A DNA stretch of 64,000 nt from Anopheles merus (taxonomy: Eukaryota > Arthropoda > Insecta > Diptera > Culicidae), in the NCBI RefSeq assembly GCF_017562075.2, contig NC_054085.1, positions 38,900,539-38,964,538 on the forward strand, read 5' to 3'. The notes under the pieces are model-generated. The model did not search any database, had not been told where the DNA came from, and was given only the letters and a program-made list of their open reading frames with translations. Shown one piece after another: positions 1 through 11,990 of the stretch. How positions within the stretch are numbered: position 1 is the stretch's first letter; each line of letters starts with the position of its first letter. The position numbers were made by a program, and so were the translations under genes.

Positions 1-3000
1 CTTGGATCGCGGGAGCGTGGGTGCGTGAGAAATTCGGCGATCTCGGCTCGGTTCGTGTCTCGGACCAGATCGGAGAGTGCCAGTAAAGGTTAAAAACGGT
101 TGACGATGATCATCAGGGGGAGGGTAACTGCCACAACTACGGTTACTACCATTGGTTGCCGCATGGCTATGATTATGGTGACTGTTGCTGCTATGGTGGT
201 TACGATGTCCCCGCTGGTTTTTAATCTGTCTCAGCGTTTTGACGCGCATCTTCTTTCTTGTTTTGCGCTACTTTGTTTCTCCTTAATGCTCGATCGGAAA
301 TTACTCCAGCTCTCGGGAATCACGATAACATCACTCGCGATTACACTTAATCGTCGCGTACAGCACCAACAAAAAAAGAAGGCCCACCATGGCTGGAATT
401 CCACCACATCCAATTACGCGGGTGTGCTAATTTGGAATAAATTTTCGTGCGAACGACAACGCCGGAGCTATTAATCACTCGCGTTTCACTGATTCGCTGG
501 GCTCCAGACAATCATAATTGAGCATGGGAAGACGAGGGAGTGCGCGCGCGCGCTCGCCCGCGGCACGATTACTTTCGTTGCGCTGATTTGAGAATTTTGG
601 AACGAACGCGGAACGAACGAATGAAGTAACTGATCGACCGTTTAGCGGGGAAGCGATATTGAGCACTGGCGATGGGGACAGTTCACGGGATAGCTGCACT
701 TTTGAAAATGCACTGTCCAATCAAGCAGCAAAGCCGCGCGTGCTTGTTGCCTCGGTCAGGGTTCGCACAGTAATAGCCGTGTGCCGTGTGGATGGCACAC
801 AGCCAACGCAGAGATGGCACGAAATGCAATGGTGGCGAAGGGACAGACAGGCTGGTTAGGGTGCGCTGTTCCACTACAGTTGGGCTCGTCCGTAAAGAAC
901 GGCCAAAGGAGAGAAAACGAGGGGGAGGATGAACAGCAACGTGAGCCCAACGTGAAACCCCTGGCGCAGAAAAGAAGAAGCAGCAACAACAACAACTCAC
1001 TCGCTCAATCCAAACCCTTCTGCAACCACCACCAGCGCCTTCACTCTCTGCTTCACTTCAAACAATTGATTTAAATTTCACATTCCAGTGATTTTGATGT
1101 GGAAAAGTTATTAAAAACAGAAGCAACCGTGGCAACCCCGTCTTCCAAGGCGAATGGACTCGGGCTGGCATTTGTGTGGAAGAGCGGAAGAGCACGAGAA
1201 GCCGCGCGTACGAGGGAAAAAGACGGTGGGATTAAAAGGGGACGACGAACCTGGAGAGGCCAGCGCCAGGGAGTATAAGTAGTATGCGAACCGTTCCCAG
1301 CATTGTACGCGCGTTCCCCCCCGGATAATTACGTAGCCCCGGTTTCGTTTCCTGCCAACAGGCGGCACTCCAAGCACGGCGTAGGTGAGAGAGATCGAGC
1401 AGTATGATGATCCCTCCAGACTAAGAGCTTGCTACAACTGGCTGCCGTCGGCGAACGCTGTTTGGTCTGCCTGCCGTCTCTTGCAAATATTAAGACACAA
1501 CATGGGTGGAGAGTGTCCGTTGTGGTTAGCCCTGGTTGTTGTTCGCACATACCGCTTCTGTCAAAATGGGGGAAGAGTCCGACCTAACCACAGTTCACAT
1601 CCGGCATGCCTCAGGGCCAATGCAGAAGTGTGGGAGAGAAGCCTTTTTCCGCTTTTCTGGGCTCTGTCTTCACGTCATCGAAACATAGGCACACATATCC
1701 TTTCCGAATTCTTCGCGAATGTATGATCGATCGCTAATCACAAACACTGATCACACCGGAAACGCTTCGCCGGGTTAATAAACTGCTGCCTCAGATCACA
1801 GTCGGATCGTTCCACCGAAAACGGATCACAACGACTTTTTAAAGAGGACATTGGGGCTTAGGTTTGTTCCCCAGTCGGTTTAGAGTGCGCACAACTTCCA
1901 CCTTAAGGTATAGGCACAGGCACACACACACATTATTCCACCAGGCACTTATAAAAGACATACACACAGACAAACACACACACACACACGATCTTCGCAC
2001 GCGGATGGTTCCGTCACGCAGTGTTGATTTTGGTTAACGGCCTGTTTTGTTGCCTTCTGTTGCCTTGTGTTTCGGTTCTTGCCGGCACAGAGTTTGTAGA
2101 AAGAAGAAAAAAACGACACTTTTATCGGTTTTTCGATTCCTGGGTCCCACAAACTTGCGCAATAAACTTTACGGAAAGGGACCTAGATAGCCTTTTTGTG
2201 AATAGAAATGAGCTGCTATACCATATGTCGCGTTCCGTTGGCACACTGAGTACTGGGAGCGAACGCGTTTATGCCACTGCCACGTTTTGGATGGTGGTGG
2301 TGAGAAGATGAGGTGACGAGACGAGATCGCTGGATCTTCAGGTCAGTTGCAAACAAGACTGTTAGTTAGCGATCAATCGAAGCACAACACAACGAACGCA
2401 GCGACGCAGTTTCCCGTCCATCCTGTGCCCCGGACGGTAGACACACGGCAAATAAGGCTGGAGGAACTCGCTCGAAGATTAGAACGTGCAGGCGCGAGCT
2501 CGCTCGATCTTCAAGCGCGGAAATGAACGCAACAGGTTTCGGTACACCTTTTCTTCTCGAAATGCTTCCCCACCACTCCCGGGCCCGAGCTCGGGATAGG
2601 GGTGTGAGATAGAAAACGGCAGCGCCTCGGAAACCAGGTGTAACGGTTCCCTCTGTCGGGGAATGCAGCCGGTTAGTGTGAGTGAGCACCTTGGGCTGTT
2701 CGCCGTCTTTGCTGCCGCTCTTTCTCTCTGCGCGTGTATGGGTGTTGGTGAGCATGTTTTATGCTTGTTTATGCTGGCACGCTGGAACATGAATGGAAGC
2801 GAGCAGGAGGTGTGTAGCAGCAGGTTGGGCCTGGAAGACACCATTACCACCACCTGCAGCGAAGCTCGTCTCGATTGGGCTATGACCGTTTCGCAGGACC
2901 ATAACCTGGGCGCGTTGCGTTCGACGCAAGCGCCTGCACCACACTCACTCTTCACGCAGGTGATTACGAGTGTCCGCTACTTACCCTTTGAAGCTGCTAG

Positions 3001-4645
3001 GAATGTCGATGAGCCTTACTAAGCTTACAGTAGCACACACGCTTTCACAAAGTTAAAACAGCACTAAGAAAACCCTCCTGCCACCTTCTTGTGCATGAGT
3101 CAGCCCAGGTGAGTTTAGAATGAATCGATACTTCACACCATCGCTGCCGTACGCACCCAGCGGCCAGGTGTTGTTCGTGGGCAATAAAACCCCGCGAGTA
3201 GAATGGTGTGTTGGTGGCATCGTGCAGACCGCGATCGCGGATTCTCTCCAACAGAGCGGGTCCACTGTGCGTCTGTGTTAGTGGAGAATTGCGTATCGGT
3301 ACGGTAAGAAAGAGAAGAAAAGGAACCGAACCTACACGGAGACACGGAGCATAAAACATGGGCCTACAGGGTGCGCTCGCTGAAAAAGACTATGGCTGAG
3401 CAGGAGAAGCATACTATCCAGTTGGTATGATGGGAGATGAGTACCGTTTCAGCGCAATCAGCTCGTTGCTCTTTTGCATCATTTGCAGGCAGCAGCAACA
3501 GGTTTGTCTGTGCCCTGCCTTCTCCGTTCGATCTCCAGCCCCTGCTCTGCGATATGGATTGAGTACACGCCGCGATTGTCTATAGCCCAGATTCGTTTAA
3601 TTCGTTCCGGGTCGTCCGGCGATGGTGGCTTTTGTTTGGTCCGGGGCCGCCTCGACCGACGGCTCCAACATAAACAAATAAATAAAGAAAAAAGTGCGAA
3701 CAATAAGCAATTACATGCAAATTAGAGAAGGAGAAAGATCAGCAGACAGCTACAGTAGCTTGTGGGTAGTTTGTGTCTAATTTGGAGTAATAGAAGGCAG
3801 GAAGGAGGCTGTCGATCGTTCGGATGTGTAACAGCACCTCCTACATTGCGAATATGAATATTAGTAATGAGGGCTACAATTGCTGATAAATTGATCAATG
3901 AAGGCTTGCGATCTAAATATGTTTGAATCATGTCAACCGATTGTTTCATGCAAGACATTCTGTGACCTCACATTTCAAGTAGTGGAAATCAACAAATCAA
4001 GACATTATTCTTGTACTCCTGATAAATATCTTGCTTTATTACACTGCAAACAGCTAATTCGGTGAGATCAGAGCAGATATGAACCCAGTTTTTACTTAGT
4101 ACAATGAATCATATGTAGGCGGACATGATCATGTAGATCAGTCTGACAAAACAACAAATAGAAGGTAGACATCTACAGTTGATGGCATAGCCATGCAGTG
4201 CTAATGACACCAAACTATCAGATAGCTAATCTACGTGATCTATGCGACCATCTACAAAGGAGTTGTGTTAGACTCTTTAGTTAGAGTTGCTGATACCTAA
4301 TCCATAAAAAAGTGTCAATATTTGTTTAATGCACAAGTTATCATTTCCTTTCAAATCCTGACCCCTGTTACATCTCGCAGCCTCATCGAAATCGATTACG
4401 CACAGTTTATTGACAGTGATTGTCTAAAAACACGCGCCTGCACCAAGGGGAGGGCAAGTGATTAAGCGGTCGCACTTATCACCGTAGCTCCCCCCTGCTT
4501 TTGGCGGAATCGATGCGCACAATTAAAACGCGACCGGCACGACAGTTGTATAAAGAAGATTTACAGCGTTCCGCTTTTGCGGTGACCAATCCGCGTGGAC
4601 CGTGGAATGTCCATCCGAAGGGGTTCAGGTTAAAAGCCACCAAAG
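1..4645. other. Non-coding region upstream of the secreted-protein gene
   Basis: No exon is recognised here. Bases 1-3400 are GC-rich, with stretches resembling dipteran 5' leaders (runs of CAACAACAAC near 985, an arthropod-like TCAGTT initiator at 2343-2348). Bases 3700-4450 are AT-rich and featureless. A TATAAG at 1274-1279 and a donor-like CAG/GTGAGT at 3106-3112 are visible, but I cannot join them into a transcript. Open frames in this stretch have compositions typical of chance frames. It could hold first exons or enhancers of a gene whose body lies elsewhere. Confidence 0.4.
1921..1989. repeat. Interrupted (CA)n microsatellite
   Basis: Two (CA) blocks, at about 1921-1932 and 1961-1989, are separated by a short unique segment. 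This is an ordinary simple repeat. Confidence 0.9.
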
Positions 4646-4683
4646 TATAAAAACCACCGGACATAACCAGTAGCAGCATCAGT
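4646..4683 (+). promoter_or_regulatory. Core promoter: TATA box and initiator
   Basis: TATAAAAA lies at 4646-4653 and an arthropod initiator TCAGT at 4679-4683, with the presumed +1 A at 4681. The distance from the first T of the TATA box to that A is 35 bases, slightly longer than the usual 30-31, so the true start could be a few bases upstream. The first ATG downstream of this start is the one used by the gene model, which supports the pairing. The exact start site is inferred. Confidence 0.65.
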
Positions 4684-4845
4684 TCACTTTCAACACTCTA
4701 CAGCGTAGTAATAGTGTCGTCGGCGTGCCTTACTGGTCGTGTAGCGAACCCGTGTGCAAACCCTGAGCAGCTCTCTTAACGGTCCAATATCTTTGATAGC
4801 AAAGCCTTCCACCCCACCAAGCTTGGAGCACAACTCGCGAACGCA

Positions 4846-5693
4846 ATGGCTGGTGAAATGGTAACTATTTCGTTCCGGCTGCTTGACCATCGTCACTGGC
4901 TTTGATTTTTGGCAACACATAAAACAAACACGGTTATCAAACCGTACACTTTCCCCTTTCTCCATCCCTGCGGTTTCCCTTTCACTGATTCGCGGCATCA
5001 ACTTACTCTTACTTCCCGTTGCAGCTGCTGACAAGTTGTCTGGTTGCACTGTGTCTGCTGGTTCCCGGATTAGATGGATCCTATCCAAGTGGCTCCGGAC
5101 AGGAGAACGTTTTCCCCCACGCTCTGAAAAACGTTCACTCGCTGGAAGTCAGTGGCCAACACTATCCGGCATCGCAGGAAATCCACCAGCAGTATGACCA
5201 TGTTCCAGAGTACTCGGCACCAGCTCCACAGCATCATCAGCAGCCGCAGCTCTTCCTGCCGCACCAGCAGTACGTAGTGCAGTCGACGTACAATGTCGGT
5301 TCCCATCAGGAACATTCTCGCCAGCAAGGAAAGCAGCGCCAAACGGCCCTTCCGTACAATAACCAGCGTTTGCACGTGAAAGTCGAACATCCAGGCGCGG
5401 CGCATGGTTTCGCTCATCCCATCACTCCCTCCGCTCAGCATCTGCGCCAGCAGTTGCTGCAGGAACCGAAGAAGGACTACCGCTCGTACATTCCGAAAAG
5501 CATTGCCCCGAAGCTCAACCCTCTTCATCCTTCGTTCCACCAGAAGCGTAACTTTGTGCCACTCCATCACATCACGCGACAGGTGCCAGTCCCGGCTGGA
5601 AAGGTGACCCAGGGACAGCAACACTCATCCCACGGGCAGTCAGAGCCGGTTAAGGCTGCGCTAGCTGCTTCGCCGCCAAAGCACATCGCATGA
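4846..5693 (+). CDS. Predicted secreted His/Gln-rich protein, two exons (4846-4860, 5025-5693)
   Basis: I do not recognise the family. The model joins a 5-codon first exon (ATG at 4846, Kozak-like G at -3 and +4) through donor GTAACT at 4861 to acceptor CTTCCCGTTGCAG ending at 5024. The intron is 164 nt, phase 0, and the stop TGA is at 5691. The 227-residue product starts MAGEMLLTSC and has a hydrophobic core at about residues 6-21 with a likely signal-peptidase site after Gly23 (LDG/S). The mature part has no membrane segment or recognised domain. It is rich in His, Gln and Pro, with HHQQPQ-type runs around residues 70-85. A basic segment containing PKKDYRSYIPKSIAPKL lies near residues 150-170. 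Transcription probably starts near 4681, and no ATG intervenes. Cuticle, eggshell or extracellular-matrix roles are guesses. The start codon depends on the inferred first exon; the second exon alone is very likely coding. Confidence 0.78.
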
Positions 5694-5736
5694 TGATTGT
5701 GCTAGCGATCTCACACTGTTTAGCAATCACTTGTTT

Positions 5737-5742
5737 AATAAA
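5737..5742 (+). terminator. Poly(A) signal AATAAA of the secreted-protein gene
   Basis: A canonical AATAAA sits 44 bases after the stop codon, followed by T-rich sequence. This gives a short 3' UTR of about 60-80 bases. Confidence 0.75.
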
Positions 5743-6510
5743 GTATTTATTATAAAATGAAATATTATCGTTTTTGATATCATTTTGGAAATGTAGCGGT
5801 TACGAATGAAATAATGACATAAAAGAAAACACATAGGAGGATATCGTTCATTGGAAAAGGTAACGAAAAAGGTAACGTGTTGAGGTAACAGGGTTATTTA
5901 AACAAAATATATCACACTGTATTTTTTAACATATTTTAGAAAGGAAAGTGATGTAAACATAGGTGTATGCTTCTTCGCCAGAGAGTTATGCAACACATCA
6001 ATGAACAATGTATAACATAACAATACGGGCGTAAATGATAAGGTCGTTTCAAAATCGACGACCTAGTTATTAGCAAGGGCTTATTGGAAACCAATACATC
6101 CATTTATAAACTTATTACAGTAACAATAATCATGCTACATTATAGACACTTTAATACATTTGCGCCATTTAACGAGAAAACTGAAAAGCTAAAGAATGGC
6201 AAATTGTGTTGTATATAATAATCTAAAATATGTATACCTAGATTATGGCACCTGTATATTTTAATACTTAATTTATTAATTTCAATTTCCCGATAACGAT
6301 AACAAGAAATATGCATCAATAAGTTTTTTATTATTTTTTTTATTCAGGGGTAATGATCCAAAAAGGCGGCATTGCTTAAAAATAGAGTATAAATTAATCA
6401 TTCACGACGCTACAATCCATATTGGCTGGGATCTTATATAGTTAAAAGCATCTTTTATTTTAGGCGGTACTATTTTTGCTACCGAAAACCCCTGCAAAGG
6501 TCTGTTTTGT

Positions 6511-6581
6511 GTGTGGCATAGTGACTATCCTACCCCCCCAAATGCCAGCGGTTCAACCGTTGCACTGTGGTCACGCCACAC
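6511..6581. repeat. Imperfect inverted repeat, about 71 bp
   Basis: GTGTGGC-ATA-GTGAC (6511-6525) is complementary to GTCAC-G-GC-like sequence at 6570-6581 (GTCACGCCACAC): 12 pairs with a small bulge. Inside lies a second palindrome, CGGTT-C-AACCG, at 6549-6559. It could be a decayed MITE end or a structured non-coding element. No target-site duplication was identified. Confidence 0.45.
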
Positions 6582-6864
6582 TTTAAAACTATGATGATAA
6601 ATTGTATGCTCATATGTTTTAAGTGGTTTAAAAGATAAAAATGTGCAATTATGAAGTATTCAATAATGTAAAATAAATGTTCAATAATCAACAGATGTAC
6701 TCAAATCAACTATAACATTGCACTTTTTTATTTAGTGATGTTTTGAAATATTAGCTTTTTGTACGGTATATGAGATAATAATATGGCCATAATTTAAAAT
6801 GCACTATGGTTTCGCTTCTTATGACAAAACGTACGGATGCAGCATATTTGAATGAATTTTTACA

Positions 6865-6895
6865 TTCTCTCTTTTTCTTTCCCTCTTTCTCTCTC

Positions 6896-6946
<51 letters not shown>

Positions 6947-6957
6947 ATCTCTCTCCC
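6865..6957. repeat. Pyrimidine tract / (CT)n microsatellite
   Basis: An almost pure CT tract of about 90 bases with a core of roughly 20 perfect CT units (6899-6932). It lies about 150-250 bases before the GC-rich leader region. Such tracts are GAGA-factor-like sites in flies, but function here is not shown. Confidence 0.9.
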
Positions 6958-7099
6958 TGCTGTGGTGCTGTGATATGTTGTGGCTTATCAGTCAATGATT
7001 GTAATTGCAAAAGGACTTGATGCTTACTCACCCGAATGAGAGCCCACGCTGCTCACCAGGTCACCATCGCTCCCCCCAGCAAGTGAGATACAGCAAGTG

Positions 7100-9395
7100 A
7101 GCGCGCACCATGCGCTGTGTGCGCTCCAGCTTCGCGTACCTTTGGCGCAGTCTCGGTTTCTGGGCGTCAGGTTCGCGTGCTCGCTGTCAGCTAGCGGTCG
7201 GTTAGTTAGACGAGCGAAGTGGTCGGTTTCGGTTCGGTCTTGGCGCGTTAGTAGCGTTCTTCCACCCCCTCTTCTGTTTCGCGACACGCTCACTGGTCGC
7301 GCGTTCAATCGCGCCGTTGCGTTCCAGCGCAGCCCTTTTCCCACGCGCGCGTGTGTGTATCGAGCTACGCGTTAAGGGGTGGTCGGTAGTGCGGTTCTGT
7401 ACGTGTGCATATGATGGTAGGTTGTTGGAATGTGGCGCCTCCCATCCCGTGAAGCTGTGCGGGGGATGCAAGGAATGTCCTTCCGAAAAAGCCGTGCGAA
7501 AAACGACTCACGCCTAAAAAAAGGATACTAGCGGGGGCAGTGTTGTAGTAAATGTGTGACAGGGATGCTACAATGCGCTCGATGCTCTAGTGAATAAATG
7601 GTTAGAATGCTGCTGTTAATGCTGTGGTTCCGAAGGTAAAAAAAGGCAGCACCGTGTACCTCAGTGTGCAGGGAAGTGTGCGAGGAAGATAAAGCGAGCG
7701 TATTACATTCTGAACGGGAAATGAAATGAAAAGTATGTTAACAAACTAACTTTTCAGCTCATATTGTTTCCAGCTTCGTGGCAGGCAGCATCGCTGCTTT
7801 GCATCGTTTTTGTTCGCTTGTTCGCAATCGCTCCTCCCCCCTGTCCAGTTCCATCCACACCAAACAACCATCCCAAAAAGCAGCGCGAAGTTCAAGAAAG
7901 TTCACAGAGAATGTCGATATTGAAGCATTTTCAGCTTACTCCCACCAGCACCAGCACCTTCACCACCACCACGGCGTAAGCTCCATGACAGCTGGTGTGG
8001 GCGGGAAGTGGAAAAGTGTTTGCGGAAAAGTCACGCCGAATTCCGAGCGAACGATTTCGTCCCTGTGTGTGGGTTGTGTTGGCGTGAACGTGAAAATCGA
8101 TTCCCTACGCGAGTGGAAACACGAGTGGCTAGTGCCCGGTGGTGGGACGTAGGTGGGTGCAAATGCTAGGATTTACTGGTGGAAAATGATTGAGAGCGAA
8201 AGAGAGACGGAGAGAGCCGATGCAGCTGAGAGTGAATGAACGGTGCCCAAAACCCAGTGTTTTGACAGTGAAAGAGTAAGCAAGTGAAAGAAGCATGCAT
8301 GAGAAGAAAAATACGCCATCCCCAGCGTTCGGCGAGAGGAAAAGCGCTTGTTGAGTGTGTGTTTGGTGACCGGAACGGTTCACAGGGTGAGAAAACCTCC
8401 TGTGCTTTCATGAGTGCGTGAGGGAAAACTTGGATTGTTTACTTTAGCGTACCATTCATGTGTTGTTTTGTATGTGTGTGTGTGTGCGTGTGTGTAGAAG
8501 TGTGTGAGAAGAAAAGAGGAATGAGAGCTTCGTAGAATGGTTCAATGTAACGAAAAAGTAGACAAGTAAAAATTAAGATGTTTACAATATAGCACATTTT
8601 CCGTGGAAAATGATTTCACGGTGCTGTAGGCTTGTGCGTGATACTAACATATTTCGGCCCTATCCATGTCAAAGCTCAAGAGACGCGTATTCATGAAATG
8701 AGTACCGAGATCTCTCATTTTCTCGGCTCAGGGTTTCGTACGTGAGTGCCCATTTCCCTGCACCGGTGCGTAAATCATGTTGGTAGTTCTTATCCCAGAC
8801 GCTCTTCAACTGTTTAATCATGTAGTTATAATTTTACAATGTTCTTATTTCAGTTCATGTAGTTATTTTCAGCCAGTGTTCGATGATTGTGATAATTAAA
8901 GGCTGCAAAAGCGATCATAGGAGCTGATTCATTGTGTGAACGTGAGAGTAAAAGAGCATCAAGCTGAGTGCTGGCAGGTGCTTGGGGGTAGTGCATCGGT
9001 TGCTAAATACTAGAGTGGCGTGTTGTTACGGGTCTGGTGCAGCGGGGGGTGCAAGAATGCATCCCCGTAGTGTGCAGTGAGTGGGTAAGCAATGCGAAAC
9101 ATCCTGACAAGGAAGTGAGGCGCAATAGTGTGGCCCCCGACGCATAGTGTAAGTGGTAAATACCGTGTGGACTACGGCAGCGTGGTTGCTGGATACGGCC
9201 TCGTCTTCGTACGCTGTTTGGCGGTTACATCAGCAACGCTAACAAGATTAGGAGCCTTGGTAGGTGAAGAAAAAAAAAAACAGACGAGGGATCGTAGCAG
9301 GCTTTTCCTGGATCAGTGTTACCTTTCCTTGGCACGTGCCACCGACAAACGTTCCTGGTGCAACGAGTTGCACGTAGTGCAAACGGCACGACAAG
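7100..9395 (+). other. Putative 5' leader / first-exon region ending in a strong donor
   Basis: From about 7030 the DNA is GC-rich, with an initiator-like TCAG at 7187-7190. It then becomes GTG/GAAA-rich, as in long dipteran 5' UTRs. It ends at a near-consensus donor, ACAAG/GTAAGTAAAC (exon end 9395). Internal acceptor-like sites (CTTTTCAG near 7757, CTTATTTCAG at about 8853, TTTTCAG at about 8872) and a donor-like GTGAGT at 8741 suggest small introns or alternative first exons; 8873-9395 is one plausible exon. No start codon with convincing coding sequence follows. The likeliest owner is Syn1, whose coding exon begins 39.6 kb downstream with a matching acceptor. Ownership, start site and exact exon limits are inference. 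Confidence 0.4.
8473..8495. repeat. (GT)n microsatellite
   Basis: A short GT repeat with one interruption, inside the putative leader region. Confidence 0.85.
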
Positions 9396-11767
9396 GTAAG
9401 TAAACATGCGGTAACAGCAAGCGAAAAGATGCAGTTTCATGACAGCAAATGTTTTACAGGAGAAAGCAGATATTTTAAATATTTCGCAGGAAGTAAAAAA
9501 AAAAACGGATTTTGGTACGAGGGAGGGTTAGTTAAAACCGCTCGTTTCGCGTCATTCTTTTGCGGATGCGGACTCTTTAGGCCGTGCACAGTAATCGTCG
9601 TATTGCACGGTGAAAAATGATACGCACGTAAAAGGATCACGTTGGAGGATTAAAATATTCCATCCAGCTTGCTTCGTGGCGTAAACAACTTTTTTTGCTT
9701 GCTCCTGTTGTTGTTCACTCCGGGCATTTCGAGCATTTTTGTATGCGCGTGTGGTGGTAGCGTGAAAGAATGCGGCCCTGCCGTCGAATGAAGTGGTAGG
9801 TTTAATTTCAAACGGGACTTGTGTTTCAGTTTTTAACATTTTTGAAGTACGTGTTTTTAAAACAGTGATGTACGTTTCTCAATTCGTGGTTGAAGAAGTG
9901 TGCGAAATTATCCGTTCCAATGGATTCGGTTAACAAGGGGATTTTTTCCGTAGTACGATGGGAAGAGTTTATGTTTCATATCGCTTACCTTTGAGAAGAT
10001 CGTTTGTGGTAGATCAATGCAGTTTTATCTTTGTCACTTTACAATCAGATTTGTGGGACAGCACATCACAGCACCTGTCACAGTAAATCGCTTAAGATGA
10101 TGGAAGACAGCGATAAAGCCGGGTCAACGCAATGGAGAATAAACTGGAGTGATGGATGGACTGAGCAAAACCAAATTGTATTGAAAATAATCATTTGTAA
10201 ATATTCAACACAAATTCGAATTATAGGCTTTACATTCTGAGGTTTGTTTGTAACAAAAAAAAAAAACCGTTCTTCGGCGACGACCGAATCGACTTCGCGG
10301 AAGGTCCAACTGTTTTGCTTTGATACAAATTGAACAAATCACCTTCCTTATTGAGCGAAAATTCAAACGCGTTTGAACACTCAACGGTCCTCCACGATCG
10401 GGGCAAAGCTGTTCGTTTGGTCTCAACAACACAGCTGCCATCTTCGCACGGTTGAGCGCACTACGTTTGGGTGGAAAATACGTTCCCGGAAGGTCGAACG
10501 CTCTTTCGCCGTACTCGACTGGACAAACAACAACCGTGCAAGTACTTTTGGGAAGGTTCTATTTTTGAGCTGCCGCTTCATAATTGGGGAATGTTTAGTT
10601 TCGGAAATATTATTCGACGAAATGAGACGATAACAGCATTGACTATCTAATAACCACTAAACATTAGCCGGTTCAGCACCATTCGCTGTTAGGTTTATGC
10701 GTCCTCCAGCGTGCCATTTTACGGGCGACCGTGCTTCACTGGTTGATATATTTTTCCCAGATTTCCCGCTCATACTCTCCCCATGGCTCGATCCCAATAG
10801 AAGCCTGTTACCCCCCCTTTGATAGACTCACCCTTAATTAACTAAATCAATATACTGCCACGTGCCGTACCGGGACACTGCAAATCGTACGGGCCAGAGG
10901 AAAAATGAGCGATCGTAAACAGGCATAATTCTTCCCGAGTTTGGAATTTACGGCCATCTCCCGGCGGTGGCACGGTGTAGGCAATGTGGCGACAAGGGGG
11001 AATCACCAAAACCCGGAGCGAGTAAAAAAGATATAAATAAAGTGATTCTCACACCTACGAATGAGCCCAATATTTCGCAGTGGCGAAGAGAAGCAGGCAG
11101 ACAGGACCGAACCAACACACACAAAAAAAAACAATCCCAGACACTGCACCATCCATCCTGGCCAATCAAGAAGTATTATCAAGATTAATGGGGCCTGAAC
11201 AAGCTTTTTTTCGCGCGCGCGTGCTCTCTCTCTCTCTCGGGCGCGCTCTCCAGGCTCGCTGCAGCTCTTTCATGCAGGATGTTTATTGGGCTCCGCTCTT
11301 TTTGCCTTCTTCATCGTTCGACAGGTCCACCATAACGGCTTGTATGGCGGTATGGCGGCGTCAGGCACCCTAGCACCTGTACCGAGCCATCCGCTCCGCG
11401 CCAGACGTGCTTCACTCAATCCTGCCGCCGCCGTCCAGCTATCCTACTCATTGGCCGGAAATGATAATAAAATTTATGATTTATGTGCCACCGTTTCTTC
11501 TTTTTGCAGTCGCCGACCCTCACACAAACACCGTTCGATTGTGCTTTCCTCCAATTTGCCCTTTTGCCTAACCCCTGGTTAGCATTCGGGAGGTCTCAGT
11601 GTTTGCATCCAAAAACAGCAAACTGGGTGAATGCATTTGAAACTACTCCCTGCGTTTCAGCGTTGGGGGGGGGTTGGATCGATGTGAACCGAGGTTTGGT
11701 TTGCCAGTAGCGTCCATCGTAAAAATGATGTGATTTTATAAGCTTCATTTGCGATTTCCTTCTGCAG

Positions 11768-11990
11768 CAAAATTGGACGCTCAAAAGCGAAGGAGATGAA
11801 CAGTATCCTTCAGGATGAAGTATAAATTCTTTCAAAAGGATTACGTCATTCTAGGTGCAATGTACGATTTAACCGTTGTAATCTTATTCGTAAGAAATAA
11901 CAAGCAAATAAGTTCTTTTACATGGAAATTGTCCAACGCACAGAAATGCCTTATTTTCGTAGAAGAGCTTAATCACGTTCCCAGGCAGGT
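11768..11990 (+). other. Weak candidate exon
   Basis: A good acceptor (TTTCCTTCTGCAG ending at 11767) and a donor CAG/GTGAGA at 11991 bound a 223-nt segment. An ATG at 11815 opens a frame of 58 codons (starting MKYKFFQKDY) that runs to the donor in phase 0. The frame is AT-rich and matches no family known to me. Chance is the default explanation. Confidence 0.12.

Larger units (their letters stand above)
5743..7100. other. AT-rich intergenic spacer
   Basis: This strongly AT-rich DNA has no open frame worth calling. It contains the hairpin-forming segment at 6511-6581 and the (CT)n tract at 6865-6957. Composition changes abruptly near 7030, where GC-rich sequence begins. Confidence 0.6.

Noticed and set aside
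5070..5624. Minus-strand 184-codon frame
   Set aside because: It is the antisense shadow of the secreted-protein exon.
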